A DNA stretch of 64,000 bases, from the NCBI GenBank assembly GCA_036826635.1, contig DAISVY010000001.1:1-64000 (forward strand), given 5' to 3'. Below, piece after piece: positions 8,765-17,424 of the stretch. Origin of the DNA: DAISVY01 sp036826635. Lineage in GTDB: Bacteria; Zixibacteria; MSB-5A5; GN15; FEB-12. How positions within the stretch are numbered: position 1 is the stretch's first letter; every line of letters starts with the position of its first letter. Under the pieces are notes generated by a model. That model saw only the letters and a list, made by a program, of their open reading frames with translations. It had not been told where the DNA came from and did not search any database. Both the position numbers and the translations under genes were made by a program.

Positions 8765-9445
8765 TCACCTTTTGGCGTCAGACCGTTTCGCGCGAGGGGA
8801 CCGGTCCGATTTTGGAGCGTGATATGTATCTGTGGCTACACTTGCCCAGAATTGTTCGAATGAAAACAGCAGCCAGTCTTTTTTTCGAGTGGGCGGTTCG
8901 AACGCCCAGTATAAAAGGTTCCCGAAATGAACGTCGAGATACCAATAGGCTGCGACCGTGGGGGTGATTTCCTTTCGTATACGTCCCAGGGCCTGACCTT
9001 GTTTGACCAACAGGGCAATCCATCGTACTCTCTCGGCGAGGTTTTTCGCCATAAGCTCACGAGCCGAATCATTGCCGAGATTGGCCAAAACAAGATTACG
9101 GGCCAGAATGGGGTTATCAACAAACAGTTCTGTCAGGGCCAAGAACAGATCCTGTAGCACCCTTTTCGTATTTTTCGGCTTCATTAGATATTTTTCGACT
9201 GAGACCCGGATTATCTCAAGTTGTTCTTTGCCTACTTCGTAGAGGATATGCTCTTTTGAGGGGAAGTAGTTGAAGAAGGTCCCTTTTCCGACATCGGCTG
9301 TCTCGGTCACCTGCTCGATGGTAGTGGCGCCGTATTCCTGCTTGGACAGCAGGTCAAGCGCCGAATTGACAATCCGCGCTCTGGTAGCGGACTTTCTGCG
9401 GTTTCGCCGACTGTCAGGGGATGATTCCTTTTTCGGCTGCTTCAT
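8765..9445 (-). CDS. TetR-family regulator of the efflux operon
   Basis: This 226-residue regulator has an N-terminal TetR helix-turn-helix (ARIVNSALDLLSKQEYGATTIEQVTETADVGKGTFFNYFPSKEHIL, about residues 24-69) and a helical ligand-binding domain. It is the first gene of the leftward operon tetR-tolC-hlyD-permease-permease. A 33-bp nested inverted repeat at 9473-9505, 28 bp upstream of its start, is the obvious operator. It should therefore autorepress and repress the pump until a ligand binds; the ligand is unknown. Confidence 0.88.
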   Translation of the reverse strand: MKQPKKESSPDSRRNRRKSATRARIVNSALDLLSKQEYGATTIEQVTETADVGKGTFFNYFPSKEHILYEVGKEQLEIIRVSVEKYLMKPKNTKRVLQDLFLALTELFVDNPILARNLVLANLGNDSARELMAKNLAERVRWIALLVKQGQALGRIRKEITPTVAAYWYLDVHFGNLLYWAFEPPTRKKDWLLFSFEQFWASVATDTYHAPKSDRSPRAKRSDAKR

Positions 9446-9472
9446 TTTTGTTTCATCCTCATATGTGGCCCT

Positions 9473-9505
9473 CGGTCATTTGTGACTAATAGTCAAGATT
9501 GACCG
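9473..9505. promoter_or_regulatory. Nested palindrome, likely TetR operator of the efflux operon
   Basis: The inner palindrome TGACTAATAGTCA (9483-9495) and the outer arms CGGTCA (9473-9478) and TGACCG (9500-9505) share the same centre at 9489. All pairs in both arm sets match. The site lies directly before the tetR start at 9445. The length and two-tier symmetry fit binding by a TetR dimer or a pair of dimers. Confidence 0.6.
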
Positions 9506-9611
9506 GCAGTCAAGTATTTTTTGGGGTTGTTCTTATTTTGTTCTTTTTTAGAGCGGTCCGATACCGAGGCCGGGGGAGGTGGACTTGATGGTGTCCGTGT
9601 AATTCGTCTCT

Positions 9612-10181
9612 TTATCTTTTTCGTAAGCCGTTGTACAAAATGTTTATCATTATGTCTGCGTAGGTTGCGGCCGTAAGACGGTTTGCCTGTAATACCCACG
9701 GGAATTCGACCGTCCGCAGTGCGACCACGGTGAGATAAGCGCAGAGATCGAGCCGTTCCACTTCGAGCGTCCCTTCGTCGATTCCCTGCTTCATGATCTT
9801 CTTGACGATTTTCTTCTCTTCTTCAAGGAACCACTTGCCCAGCTTGGCCAGATGCGGCCAGAAATCGCCCCAGGATTCCTGCGAGAATCTGTAGAAGTTG
9901 ATAAGCTCATGGATTTTGGCCATGCGCGTAAGCAGGTGCGCTCTGAATTTGTCCACTACGGTAGATTCGGCGTCCACGGCTGTTCTGATCGCGGCCAGAA
10001 GTTCCTTTGCTTCCATTTCGACCACACGGTCGAATATCTCGTTCTTGTTTTTGAAGTGCTTATAGACGGTGGCTTTGGAGATATGCGCGGCTTTGGCGAT
10101 ATCGTCTGTTGTGACTTTCTTGAGCCCGAATTGTGCGAAAAGCGCTTGTGCTGCATTGAGAATCGTTTGCTCTTTGTCCAT
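9612..10181 (-). CDS. Second TetR/AcrR-family regulator
   Basis: This 189-residue regulator has a clean TetR helix-turn-helix (ILNAAQALFAQFGLKKVTTDDIAKAAHISKATVYKHFKNKNEIFD, about residues 7-51) and a helical C-terminal domain. It is transcribed in the same direction as the efflux operon, with its stop about 165 bp before the first TetR gene. An inverted repeat AAACGT-N4-ACGTTT lies 35-50 bp upstream of its start and suggests autoregulation. Whether it also controls the pump is not shown. Confidence 0.85.
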   Translation of the reverse strand: MDKEQTILNAAQALFAQFGLKKVTTDDIAKAAHISKATVYKHFKNKNEIFDRVVEMEAKELLAAIRTAVDAESTVVDKFRAHLLTRMAKIHELINFYRFSQESWGDFWPHLAKLGKWFLEEEKKIVKKIMKQGIDEGTLEVERLDLCAYLTVVALRTVEFPWVLQANRLTAATYADIMINILYNGLRKR

Positions 10182-10215
10182 CTTCTATGACTCCCCATAA
10201 AACACTTTACACATT

Positions 10216-10231
10216 AAACGTTTTTACGTTT
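10216..10231. promoter_or_regulatory. Inverted repeat upstream of the second tetR
   Basis: AAACGT (10216-10221) and ACGTTT (10226-10231) are perfectly complementary with a 4-nt spacer, 35 bp before the start at 10181. The spacing and position suit a TetR-family operator. Confidence 0.4.
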
Positions 10232-10389
10232 CTCTGACAACAAAAAAATTAACCTGTTTTGTGGACAAGCTCGCCGATCCGTTATTGGCACCATAACTTC
10301 CTGAATATCAACAACTTCCCGAAATCGTGAAACGACCCACCCCCGTTACGGGTAATGGAACAATTAAGTCCTTGATTTTGCTTAGCTAT

Positions 10390-10408
10390 AGTATTACGTT
10401 GTAATACT
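10390..10408. promoter_or_regulatory. 19-bp inverted repeat before the TonB receptor locus
   Basis: AGTATTAC (10390-10397) and GTAATACT (10401-10408) are perfect inverted repeats around GTT, 17 bp before the ATG of the small His-rich protein. The 19-bp length and AT-rich arms recall sites of Fur-superfamily metalloregulators (Fur, Zur, PerR), but the sequence is not a textbook match. A repressor site controlling metal-linked uptake is my inference. Confidence 0.45.
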
Positions 10409-10424
10409 TGATTTGGTTTGTGGT

Positions 10425-10733
10425 ATGAAGACATACTCGGAATTGAGAAACAGGTTTTGTCGATGGCTGTTGCTGCTGGCGATGGTTTCCGCCGTCGCGG
10501 GTTTATCCGGTGTACTTTATCATACCACTCATTGCGATGGCCACCATGGCCATTGCCATATTTGTTTACTGGCCGCAACGCTGATTATCGCCGTCGCGTT
10601 CGGTATAACTTCTTTTGTTTACTCGTGCGGTGTTACCCGGCCTGACCATGAGCGTTTTACCCGTGGTTGTTTGTGTTTCGGGATTCCGGCCAGGTCCCCT
10701 CCGTACGTCGTTTTACTCAGTGGCCGTATCTAA
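10425..10733 (+). CDS. Small His/Cys-rich membrane protein
   Basis: I recognise no named family. The 102-residue product has two hydrophobic segments (about residues 15-35 and 47-70) with a metal-ligand-rich loop between them, HTTHCDGHHGHCHIC. Such a loop could bind copper, zinc or iron at the membrane surface. The ATG at 10425 lies within a longer frame opening with TTG at 10413; the ATG is preferred. It lies about 100 bp before a TonB-dependent receptor and behind a palindromic operator candidate, so a role in regulated metal uptake is plausible. Confidence 0.55.
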   Translation: MKTYSELRNRFCRWLLLLAMVSAVAGLSGVLYHTTHCDGHHGHCHICLLAATLIIAVAFGITSFVYSCGVTRPDHERFTRGCLCFGIPARSPPYVVLLSGRI

Positions 10734-10834
10734 CCGGCCAGGTTAACAGTAAGACTATAATCTGACATACGGAAGTATCGCGTGGGACGGAGACTTTCGC
10801 CCTGCGAGTATGTCCGCTGGTGAATGGAATATCT

Positions 10835-13210
10835 ATGTTTACGAAAATAAAATCAAAGCTGCCGGGTTGGGCCGTCGGCGTAGCCATAATCATTTTATCC
10901 GGTTCGATCATAGCAGGTGAAAGCATGGGCGTTTCGTCGACGGAACGGATTGCCGGCGTGGTTGTCGACCGAAACGGCGCACCTGTGGCCAATGCGAATG
11001 TTTCGATTCCCGGTCTTCATAAGGTCGTGCCGACCGATTCGGAGGGGCGATTCGTTATTCGCAACCTGCCGTTGAAACGGATGCTTATCGAAATCAGTCA
11101 TGTAAGTTACACCAACGCTACGTTGGAAATCGACCCGGCCGAGGATTCACGAAAAGAGTTGAGAGTCGTATTGAATGAAAGTGCGGTTCAGGGTAAAGGC
11201 ATTGTCGTTACCGGGGCGCCGGTTCCCACCGATCCTCTGAAAACTCCTCAGGATATACAGGTTCTCGGAGGACAAACATTGCTGGCCGATGAAACGGCGG
11301 CATTGGGGAAAACACTTGAGAATCTGCCCGGGATTTCGAACATCAGCACCGGGCCGCAAGCCGGAAAGCCGGTGATTCGAGGTTTAAGCGGCAACAGGGT
11401 CCGGGTTATGAAAGACGGTGTGCCGATGGAATACTATCAGTTTTCTTTCAGGCACCAACCGGTTCTTAACCTGGACCAGGCGGAACGTGTCGAGGTGGTG
11501 CAGGGAGCCGCCAGCATATTATATGGTTCCGATGCCCTGGGCGGGGCGGCCAATGTTATTACCAAGGCCCTGCCGATGGGAGGAACCGGTAACCGGTATA
11601 TGAAAGGTTTGGTAAAGGGACAGTATTATTCCAACAACCGGGAACGGTCGGGTGGTCTGGAACTGGAAGGGGCCAGCGGTGCGCTGGGTTATCGGGTCGG
11701 TATCACCGGCAGGAAAGCCGACAACTTCAGCACCCCCGATGAACCGACCTATGCCGAGACCAACACGGCGGGTGATCCGAAATTCACCGGTGAGCTGCCT
11801 TATACCAATTTTATTCAAAACTCCGGTTTCGCGCTGGTTGGTTTTTCCGGTTCCTTCGGCAACTTACAGGCCATCTATGACCGCTATGACAGCGAGCAGA
11901 ATTATCTGTTGGCTGACGGCAATCCGATTGCCCAGAATCTGGAAAATGATAATTTCAAAGTTCTGGGTAATTTCCTGGTTAGTTCCAAACTGGATCTCAA
12001 ACCGACGTTGAGCTATCAGAGGAATGTCCGGCAGGCCACCGAAGGTCTCAGTTTTGAGGACGATCCGGAATGGAAAGTTGATCTTGTGCGGTCGGTGTAT
12101 ACTGTCCGGCTGGATGCGGTGCACGATGAGATATACGGAATCAACGGCACCGTGGGGGTCGACCTCAATGTGCAGCATCAGGAAACCCGTGCTTCGGGAC
12201 TGCTTCCGGATGCGGACATATTCGATCTGGGTCTTTTCATGTTTGAAGAATACACGCATGATAATCTGACGCTGAATGCCGGTCTCAGGTATGATTATCG
12301 CGAACATGAGGCCGAGGCGAATGCGGCCATGCGACTTCCCGACACGGCCGCCGGCGAGACCGATGACGTGTTGACTCAAAATTACAGTGTGCTGACCGGA
12401 TCGGTCGGAGCAAGTTACCGGCTGACAGAGATTCTGACTCTGGCCTCGAATTTCAGCGTTGGTTTTCGTGCCCCCGATATTTTCGAACTCCACGCTTACG
12501 GTGTACATGCGGGCGTTCAGGCTTTTCAGATCGGCGATCCGTATCTCGATCCCGAACGCAGCTACAGTATCGATGGCGGTTTGAGATTGAGAACGGAACG
12601 GGCCCTGGCCAAAGCGACCGTCTATTATAACCGTATTGACGATTATATTTATCTGGAGAATCAGGATCGTGACACGACTATCGGCACGACGACTTTGCCG
12701 ATCCTGATGGCCGACCAGACGGACGGGACGATTGCGGGCGTGGAGCTCTCCGGTGAGTTCGACATGTTTCCGTGGTTGAGACTCAACGCCGCCTATTCCG
12801 CGACGACCAGCGATAACAGCGCCACCGACGGAGAACTTCCGCTTATGCCGGCGGATAGAATTGTCGCGGGGCTTCGCTTCTTGCCGCCGAATAAAGGACA
12901 CCTTGGCCGTTCTTTTGCGGAAATCCGCATGAAGCATGTCATGTCGAAAGAGTCGGCGGGCGAATATGAACCGTTTTCTCAGTTCGATAGGATACCGTTC
13001 GGTACTGCCAGTACGGAGGCGTATACGATATTCAGTATCGCTCTGGGTACGTCGTTCAATTTTTATTCTCAACCGATTTCGGTTTTTATCGAAGCGGAGA
13101 ATTTGTTCGACAAGGCCTATGTCGATTTTCTCGATACCTATAAGGGGTATGCGCTTTCGATGGGGAGGGATATCAGTTGCAAGATACAGGTCCCGTTTAA
13201 CGTTATGTGA
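10835..13210 (+). CDS. TonB-dependent outer-membrane receptor
   Basis: The product (791 residues from the ATG) has a signal peptide, then a carboxypeptidase-regulatory-like beta-sandwich (about residues 25-110, IAGVVVDRNGAPVANANVSIPG), a plug domain (about 120-240, with IRGLSGNRVRVMKDGVP and VEVVQGAASILYGSDALGG) and a long beta-barrel (FRAPDIFELHAYG ... AENLFDKAYVDFLD). It imports a bulky or scarce ligand powered by TonB. The ligand is unknown, but the upstream His-rich protein and palindrome suggest a metal complex. GGA lies 6-8 nt before the ATG at 10835; a GTG at 10820 in the same frame is the alternative start. Confidence 0.88.
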   Translation: MFTKIKSKLPGWAVGVAIIILSGSIIAGESMGVSSTERIAGVVVDRNGAPVANANVSIPGLHKVVPTDSEGRFVIRNLPLKRMLIEISHVSYTNATLEIDPAEDSRKELRVVLNESAVQGKGIVVTGAPVPTDPLKTPQDIQVLGGQTLLADETAALGKTLENLPGISNISTGPQAGKPVIRGLSGNRVRVMKDGVPMEYYQFSFRHQPVLNLDQAERVEVVQGAASILYGSDALGGAANVITKALPMGGTGNRYMKGLVKGQYYSNNRERSGGLELEGASGALGYRVGITGRKADNFSTPDEPTYAETNTAGDPKFTGELPYTNFIQNSGFALVGFSGSFGNLQAIYDRYDSEQNYLLADGNPIAQNLENDNFKVLGNFLVSSKLDLKPTLSYQRNVRQATEGLSFEDDPEWKVDLVRSVYTVRLDAVHDEIYGINGTVGVDLNVQHQETRASGLLPDADIFDLGLFMFEEYTHDNLTLNAGLRYDYREHEAEANAAMRLPDTAAGETDDVLTQNYSVLTGSVGASYRLTEILTLASNFSVGFRAPDIFELHAYGVHAGVQAFQIGDPYLDPERSYSIDGGLRLRTERALAKATVYYNRIDDYIYLENQDRDTTIGTTTLPILMADQTDGTIAGVELSGEFDMFPWLRLNAAYSATTSDNSATDGELPLMPADRIVAGLRFLPPNKGHLGRSFAEIRMKHVMSKESAGEYEPFSQFDRIPFGTASTEAYTIFSIALGTSFNFYSQPISVFIEAENLFDKAYVDFLDTYKGYALSMGRDISCKIQVPFNVM

Positions 13211-13599
13211 CGTGGCTAACGGGGGTTCGAGCAGTCAACGATTCTGTTAAGGAAAAAGAAGAAGGGCGGGTTCGTCACAAACGGCCCCGCCCTTGAAGGA
13301 CTGATTCCTACAACGAGTGTCGGTTACATGAGAGTTTGGGTGATATGTTGCCAACTGTCTTCCGAAAACGGCAAATCGTCGAAACCTCTACTTATGAGCT
13401 AGTTACTTGACAGGTAAGCCTACGGTTTTACCGGCCAGAGCTTATTGATTCTCTATTTTGTGTGTGCATAGCCTTATCGACTATGCTTTATATTCTATTT
13501 CTCCACAAGAAAAGCAAGTGACGCGCTGCTTGACTTTGAGTCGATTAAGCGTTATTTTTTAATAAACTTTCTAATGGTCTATCCTTGAGAGGGTTGGTT
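13211..13599. other. Intergenic region at the border of the restriction-modification pair
   Basis: The left part holds a GC hairpin at 13262-13294. The remainder is noticeably AT-rich like the following genes and has no supported reading frame. This composition change marks the left border of a probable horizontally acquired segment. Confidence 0.4.
13262..13294 (+). terminator. Stem-loop after the TonB receptor gene
   Basis: AAGGGCGGG (13262-13270) and CCCGCCCTT (13286-13294) form a perfect 9-bp stem with a 15-nt loop, about 50 bp after the stop. No T tract follows, so it may be a weak or factor-assisted terminator. Confidence 0.5.
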
Positions 13600-14463
13600 T
13601 TGAGCGAAAAAGAGCAAATTAGTACTTCATTGGTATACAAAGACTTCATAGAGCGATTGAAATTGCTGGTGACTAAACATTCCAACATTTTCACAATTAC
13701 GTTGAGTAATATCTTTACGATGCGGCTCATAGGGAACAAGACGCATGGTGATATGGCGGAAATTGCAATAGCAGAATTTATCAACCAGTATATGTATGAT
13801 TTTAAGTCTGTCCATGTCGGTAAAGATCTGTATCGTGCCAAATCACATGAGGAGGATATCAAGGTTATTAACGAAATGACGAAGGAGGAATTCCCCATTA
13901 GTCTGAAAGCATACGGCGACGGACCACTGCAGCTATCTACGGATAAAAAATTTCAAATGTTTCCGCGCCTAGAACGAGAAGGAAACGAGATTGTCGGTGG
14001 CGACAACTTGAAAGCTATATTTGAAGATCCGGCATTTGCGGAATATGATAATATCAATGTGTTACCATTAATATATGACGAGAAAGGGAAGCGTTGTAAT
14101 ATAATGGTTTTCGATTACTCTCTTGCAAGAAAAAGAACTACTCGAATTGTCAGGGAAGAAAATTCAAGAGGGCGACGACACCCAGTATATAGATTCTATG
14201 ATAAAGATGATGCTTATATATGTGAAGTCAGATACGGCGACGCGACAGCAAATGCATTGCAACGAGGGTTATGGACACACACAAAGAATGGGCGGAGTTG
14301 TTTCGATAGCATAACAAACGGCTGGATCGATTATTCACATAATCTTGTCTTGGTTAAACTCTTCTCACACGCTTTGGTCTGTAGCCAGTCTGGCCATAAT
14401 GCTGCATTGGGCGCGATCGAGAATGACATTGCTCTTCTCAAACAGATGTCAGGGATTAGTTGA
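13600..14463 (+). CDS. Probable Type II restriction endonuclease
   Basis: This product of about 287 residues has no family I can name with certainty. It directly precedes and overlaps a DNA adenine methyltransferase gene, the classic layout of a Type II restriction-modification pair. A PD-(D/E)xK-like core is visible: an acidic helix (GDMAEIAIAEFI), then HEEDIKV and a strand FPISLKAYGDGPLQLST, where SLK could carry the catalytic lysine. The start is taken as TTG at 13600 because GAGAGGG lies 6 nt before it; an in-frame TTG at 13585 also exists. Codon and base use are AT-rich, which suggests transfer. Confidence 0.65.
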   Translation: MSEKEQISTSLVYKDFIERLKLLVTKHSNIFTITLSNIFTMRLIGNKTHGDMAEIAIAEFINQYMYDFKSVHVGKDLYRAKSHEEDIKVINEMTKEEFPISLKAYGDGPLQLSTDKKFQMFPRLEREGNEIVGGDNLKAIFEDPAFAEYDNINVLPLIYDEKGKRCNIMVFDYSLARKRTTRIVREENSRGRRHPVYRFYDKDDAYICEVRYGDATANALQRGLWTHTKNGRSCFDSITNGWIDYSHNLVLVKLFSHALVCSQSGHNAALGAIENDIALLKQMSGIS

Positions 14464-15599
14464 TGGTCGAGCAAGCTACACTCTTTGGGGGGATTGATGT
14501 CACAGTTCCAACTACAGAAGGTGTTAAATATACTGGTTCAAAACTAAAGTTGCTTCCCCACATACTACGATTGGCAAAACGAACTCAGGCTAAAACTGTT
14601 TTCGACGGATTCTCAGGTACGACACGGGTATCACAAGCATTTGCCAAGAGCGGATATAGAGTGCTGAGCAACGACATTGCCGTTTGGTCCAAAGTCTTTG
14701 GTACTTGTTACCTAATGAATGAAAAGCCTGCTTCGGCCTACCAAAAATTAATCGACCATCTCAACGCTCTTTCTCCGGTTGATGGATGGTTTACAGAGCA
14801 CTATGGTGGTTTGCCAAATGGTGGATGTGCTATTCAAGCTGATGGTCTAAAGAAACCTTGGCAAATACATAATACCAGAAAGCTTGACGCAATAAGAGAG
14901 GAAATTGATCGACTTGGTTTATCAGAAGTTGAAAAGGCCGTTGCGTTAACTAGTCTGATTCTGGCGATGGATAAGGTAGATAGTACCTTAGGGCATTTTG
15001 TTTCGTATTTAAAGGATTGGTCTCCGAGATCGTCAAACTTGATTACACTCAAGGTGCCAGAAGTCTTCATTCGTCATGATAAACACGAAGTTTTCCAACG
15101 TGACACAATTGGATTGGCCCCGGATATCTGCGCGGACCTCGCGTACTACGACCCACCGTATGGGTCAAACAACGAAAAGATGCCTCCATCGCGGGTTAGA
15201 TATGCATCCTATTATCATCTTTGGACCACAGTTTGCTTGAATGATAAACCACGACTCTTTGGAAAGGCTAAGCGAAGAATTGACACGTCTGACGTTGCTT
15301 CGGCCTCAATCTTTGAAGAATTTCGACGCAATGGTGATGGTAGGTTTGTGGTAGTTGAGGCCATAGAACGGCTTATCAAGTCCACCAATGCGAAGTGGAT
15401 TATATTGTCATATAGCTCTGGTGGCAGAGCTACTGCTAAAGAGCTAAATGATGTTCTATCCGATAATGGTATAATTTATGATATTGTTGAATTAGACTAC
15501 AAACGGAATGTGATGGCTGGGATGAAGTGGACAAACCAATGGATTCGTGATGCACAAGAACCGAACCGCGAATTCCTGTTTTTACTTCAAACCTGGTAA
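14463..15599 (+). CDS. D12-class (Dam-like) N6-adenine DNA methyltransferase
   Basis: This 378-residue methyltransferase has motifs in the alpha order. Motif X is VKYTGSKLKLLPHI (about residues 21-34), motif I is TVFDGFSGTTRVSQAF (45-60, binding S-adenosylmethionine) and motif IV is DPPYG (230-234, the catalytic adenine-N6 motif). A recognition segment lies between them. It protects the genome from the adjacent endonuclease; the target sequence cannot be read. The ATG overlaps the upstream stop by 1 nt (TGATG), with an in-frame TTG just before it. It shares the AT-rich composition of its partner. Confidence 0.88.
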   Translation: MVEQATLFGGIDVTVPTTEGVKYTGSKLKLLPHILRLAKRTQAKTVFDGFSGTTRVSQAFAKSGYRVLSNDIAVWSKVFGTCYLMNEKPASAYQKLIDHLNALSPVDGWFTEHYGGLPNGGCAIQADGLKKPWQIHNTRKLDAIREEIDRLGLSEVEKAVALTSLILAMDKVDSTLGHFVSYLKDWSPRSSNLITLKVPEVFIRHDKHEVFQRDTIGLAPDICADLAYYDPPYGSNNEKMPPSRVRYASYYHLWTTVCLNDKPRLFGKAKRRIDTSDVASASIFEEFRRNGDGRFVVVEAIERLIKSTNAKWIILSYSSGGRATAKELNDVLSDNGIIYDIVELDYKRNVMAGMKWTNQWIRDAQEPNREFLFLLQTW

Positions 15600-15616
15600 C
15601 GCTTGGAGAGTAACGA

Positions 15617-15772
15617 GTGGAAAGCAAGAGATACAAGGTTCCAGATACAAAGTTATCTCCGGAGTTTAAGTGTAACCGGATGGATTACCGATCAAACGAC
15701 GGAGATCCGGGGACATTCCGAAGAAGATTCCTGATTCTCTGCCTCGTGCCGTGCCATGGCCTGTTGTATTAG
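15617..15772 (+). CDS. Marginal small ORF
   Basis: A GTG at 15617 follows GGAGAG at a good spacing and opens a 51-codon frame rich in basic residues (VESKRYKVPDTKLSPEFK...). It could be a small gene of the restriction-modification locus, such as a controller, but no helix-turn-helix is visible. Its coding status is doubtful. Confidence 0.15.
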   Translation: MESKRYKVPDTKLSPEFKCNRMDYRSNDGDPGTFRRRFLILCLVPCHGLLY

Positions 15773-15859
15773 GCCCTATATACTCTATATTACAAAAATC
15801 CGTATCGCCTTCGCAAGTAGACTTTCTGTACCGGGGAGAAGCGGGCTCGAGAAGCGCCA

Positions 15860-15887
15860 TTGACAGATGGCAAGTCTTTGCTATATT
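15860..15887 (+). promoter_or_regulatory. Sigma-70-like promoter of the dockerin-bearing secreted protein
   Basis: TTGACA at 15860-15865 is perfect. TATATT at 15882-15887 follows after 16 nt, about 40 bp before the GTG start at 15927. Confidence 0.6.
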
Positions 15888-15926
15888 GGGTTATAAGTAC
15901 TCGGTTTACATACCCAGAGGAATACC

Positions 15927-17366
15927 GTGACAAAATCATTGATCTTCTGTTCTTTGCTTGTGCTGCTTGCGGTTACGTTGTCGGCCCAGGAATACACGAA
16001 GCCTTATGAATATCCCGCCTCCAGTGCTCCGGCGACTGTCACCTGGTTCGGTTTCGATATCGTTAATTCGCTGTACATGGATTCAATGTCGGTCAACAAA
16101 GTGATATACCGGGATCAATCGGAAACGGTCTGGAGCAATACCGATATGGACGTGTTGTATCGGGCCTGTTCCACGGTTACCTATGCGGGGTCAATAGAAT
16201 ATGAACCGGGTTCTGATCTTCTTGAATGGTACCTTCGCTCTGAAAACGATACGGCGGTGATTAGCCAGTCCCCGCGCAACAGCGACGATCTCTTCCCGGT
16301 AGCGGATTATCTGCTGGCCGACCTGGGTGCGGATGCCATCGGCGATACGGAGGAAGGCGGAGGCGACAACGTTGATATAACGCATTGTTACGGTTCCTAT
16401 TCCGATACGAAACTGTACTTCCGTCTGGATAACAACGGTGGTGGTTTCCCGACCAGCGGGGGTTTTCTTACTTATTATCTCTATATGGTCGGGGTGGTGA
16501 ATCCGGACATGACCGATTCGGTCGCGTACCTTCTGCTGTATGCGGAGAACCCCCTGTACAGCACCGGTCTGTATGCGCTTGATCTTACCGACAGTAGTCT
16601 TGCCAGTGTCGGTTCAGTCACGGCAAGTGTTTCGGGGAATTCGCTGAGCTTGTCCTGCGATATTGCCGATCTGGTCGCTCAGTCGGGATGGTCCGAATGG
16701 CCCCCGGAATCGGAATTCGTCGGTGTTGCGCCGCTGACCGCCACGGCCATGATTACCGATATTGGCTATAACGATTTCGGAAAGACCGCTCTTTTGATTC
16801 CTTCTTCTCACCTGCTCGATTTTGCGGCGGCTAATACGGCGCCGTCACTGACAAGTCCGGTTGTCGATTTCGATAACGACGGATTGGTTACCGTCGAAAT
16901 AACCTATACCGATTCGGACAATCACCTTCCCGTGATGCGAAGGATGTTTTTCGATGGCGTGGCGTATGACCTGATGGCATGCGAGAAGGACTATGAAAAC
17001 GGCGCGGTTTTTGGCACGGAGTTGACCGTGAGCGAAAGCCGCTGGTATGGATATTCCTTCGAATTTTCGGATGGTGTCGATACCGTTCGCACTTCGCTTG
17101 ATTCGGTTTGGGTCCAACTGGGCTGTTGTGTCGGTGAAACCGTCGGTAACATGGACTGTGAGCCGGGTATTGTCGATATGGGTGATCTGACGATTCTTAT
17201 CGATCATCTCTTTATCAGTCTCAACCCGCTGTGCTGTCTCGAAGAGGGAGATGTTGACCTTTCCGGACAGCCGGACCCGGGGGTGGCGGACGTTGACATG
17301 AGCGACCTGACGGTGTTGATCGACCATCTTTTCATTGGCCTCACGCCGTTGCCGTCGTGCCCGTGA
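15927..17366 (+). CDS. Secreted protein with C-terminal dockerin-like repeats
   Basis: This 479-residue exported protein has a signal peptide (MTKSLIFCSLLVLLAVTLSAQ) and a large beta-rich body of unknown function. At the end come two dockerin-like calcium-binding repeats (about residues 405-475): GNMDCEPGIVDMGDLTILIDHLF and GDVDLSGQPDPGVADVDMSDLTVLIDHLF, flanked by Cys pairs. Each repeat has the EF-hand-like D-x-[DN] loop and a following helix. The same module ends the protein at 24892-26532. GTG follows AGAGGAA. Dockerins usually attach a protein to a cohesin; here the module may be a surface-anchoring or sorting tag. Confidence 0.75.
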   Translation: MTKSLIFCSLLVLLAVTLSAQEYTKPYEYPASSAPATVTWFGFDIVNSLYMDSMSVNKVIYRDQSETVWSNTDMDVLYRACSTVTYAGSIEYEPGSDLLEWYLRSENDTAVISQSPRNSDDLFPVADYLLADLGADAIGDTEEGGGDNVDITHCYGSYSDTKLYFRLDNNGGGFPTSGGFLTYYLYMVGVVNPDMTDSVAYLLLYAENPLYSTGLYALDLTDSSLASVGSVTASVSGNSLSLSCDIADLVAQSGWSEWPPESEFVGVAPLTATAMITDIGYNDFGKTALLIPSSHLLDFAAANTAPSLTSPVVDFDNDGLVTVEITYTDSDNHLPVMRRMFFDGVAYDLMACEKDYENGAVFGTELTVSESRWYGYSFEFSDGVDTVRTSLDSVWVQLGCCVGETVGNMDCEPGIVDMGDLTILIDHLFISLNPLCCLEEGDVDLSGQPDPGVADVDMSDLTVLIDHLFIGLTPLPSCP

Positions 17367-17424
17367 GATTGAGTGCACGCCCGGCAGATTATCGGGATGA
17401 GATCAGACCGGGTGGTTTGCGCTT

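Larger units (their letters stand above)
15600..15926. other. Intergenic region after the restriction-modification pair
   Basis: Composition returns to that of the host genome across this stretch. It contains a marginal small ORF (15617-15772) and a strong promoter (15860-15887). No direct repeats bounding the restriction-modification segment were found. Confidence 0.4.

Noticed and set aside
11864..13072. Minus-strand open frame (402 codons)
   Set aside because: It is antisense to the barrel of the TonB receptor and shows no domain or membrane pattern.
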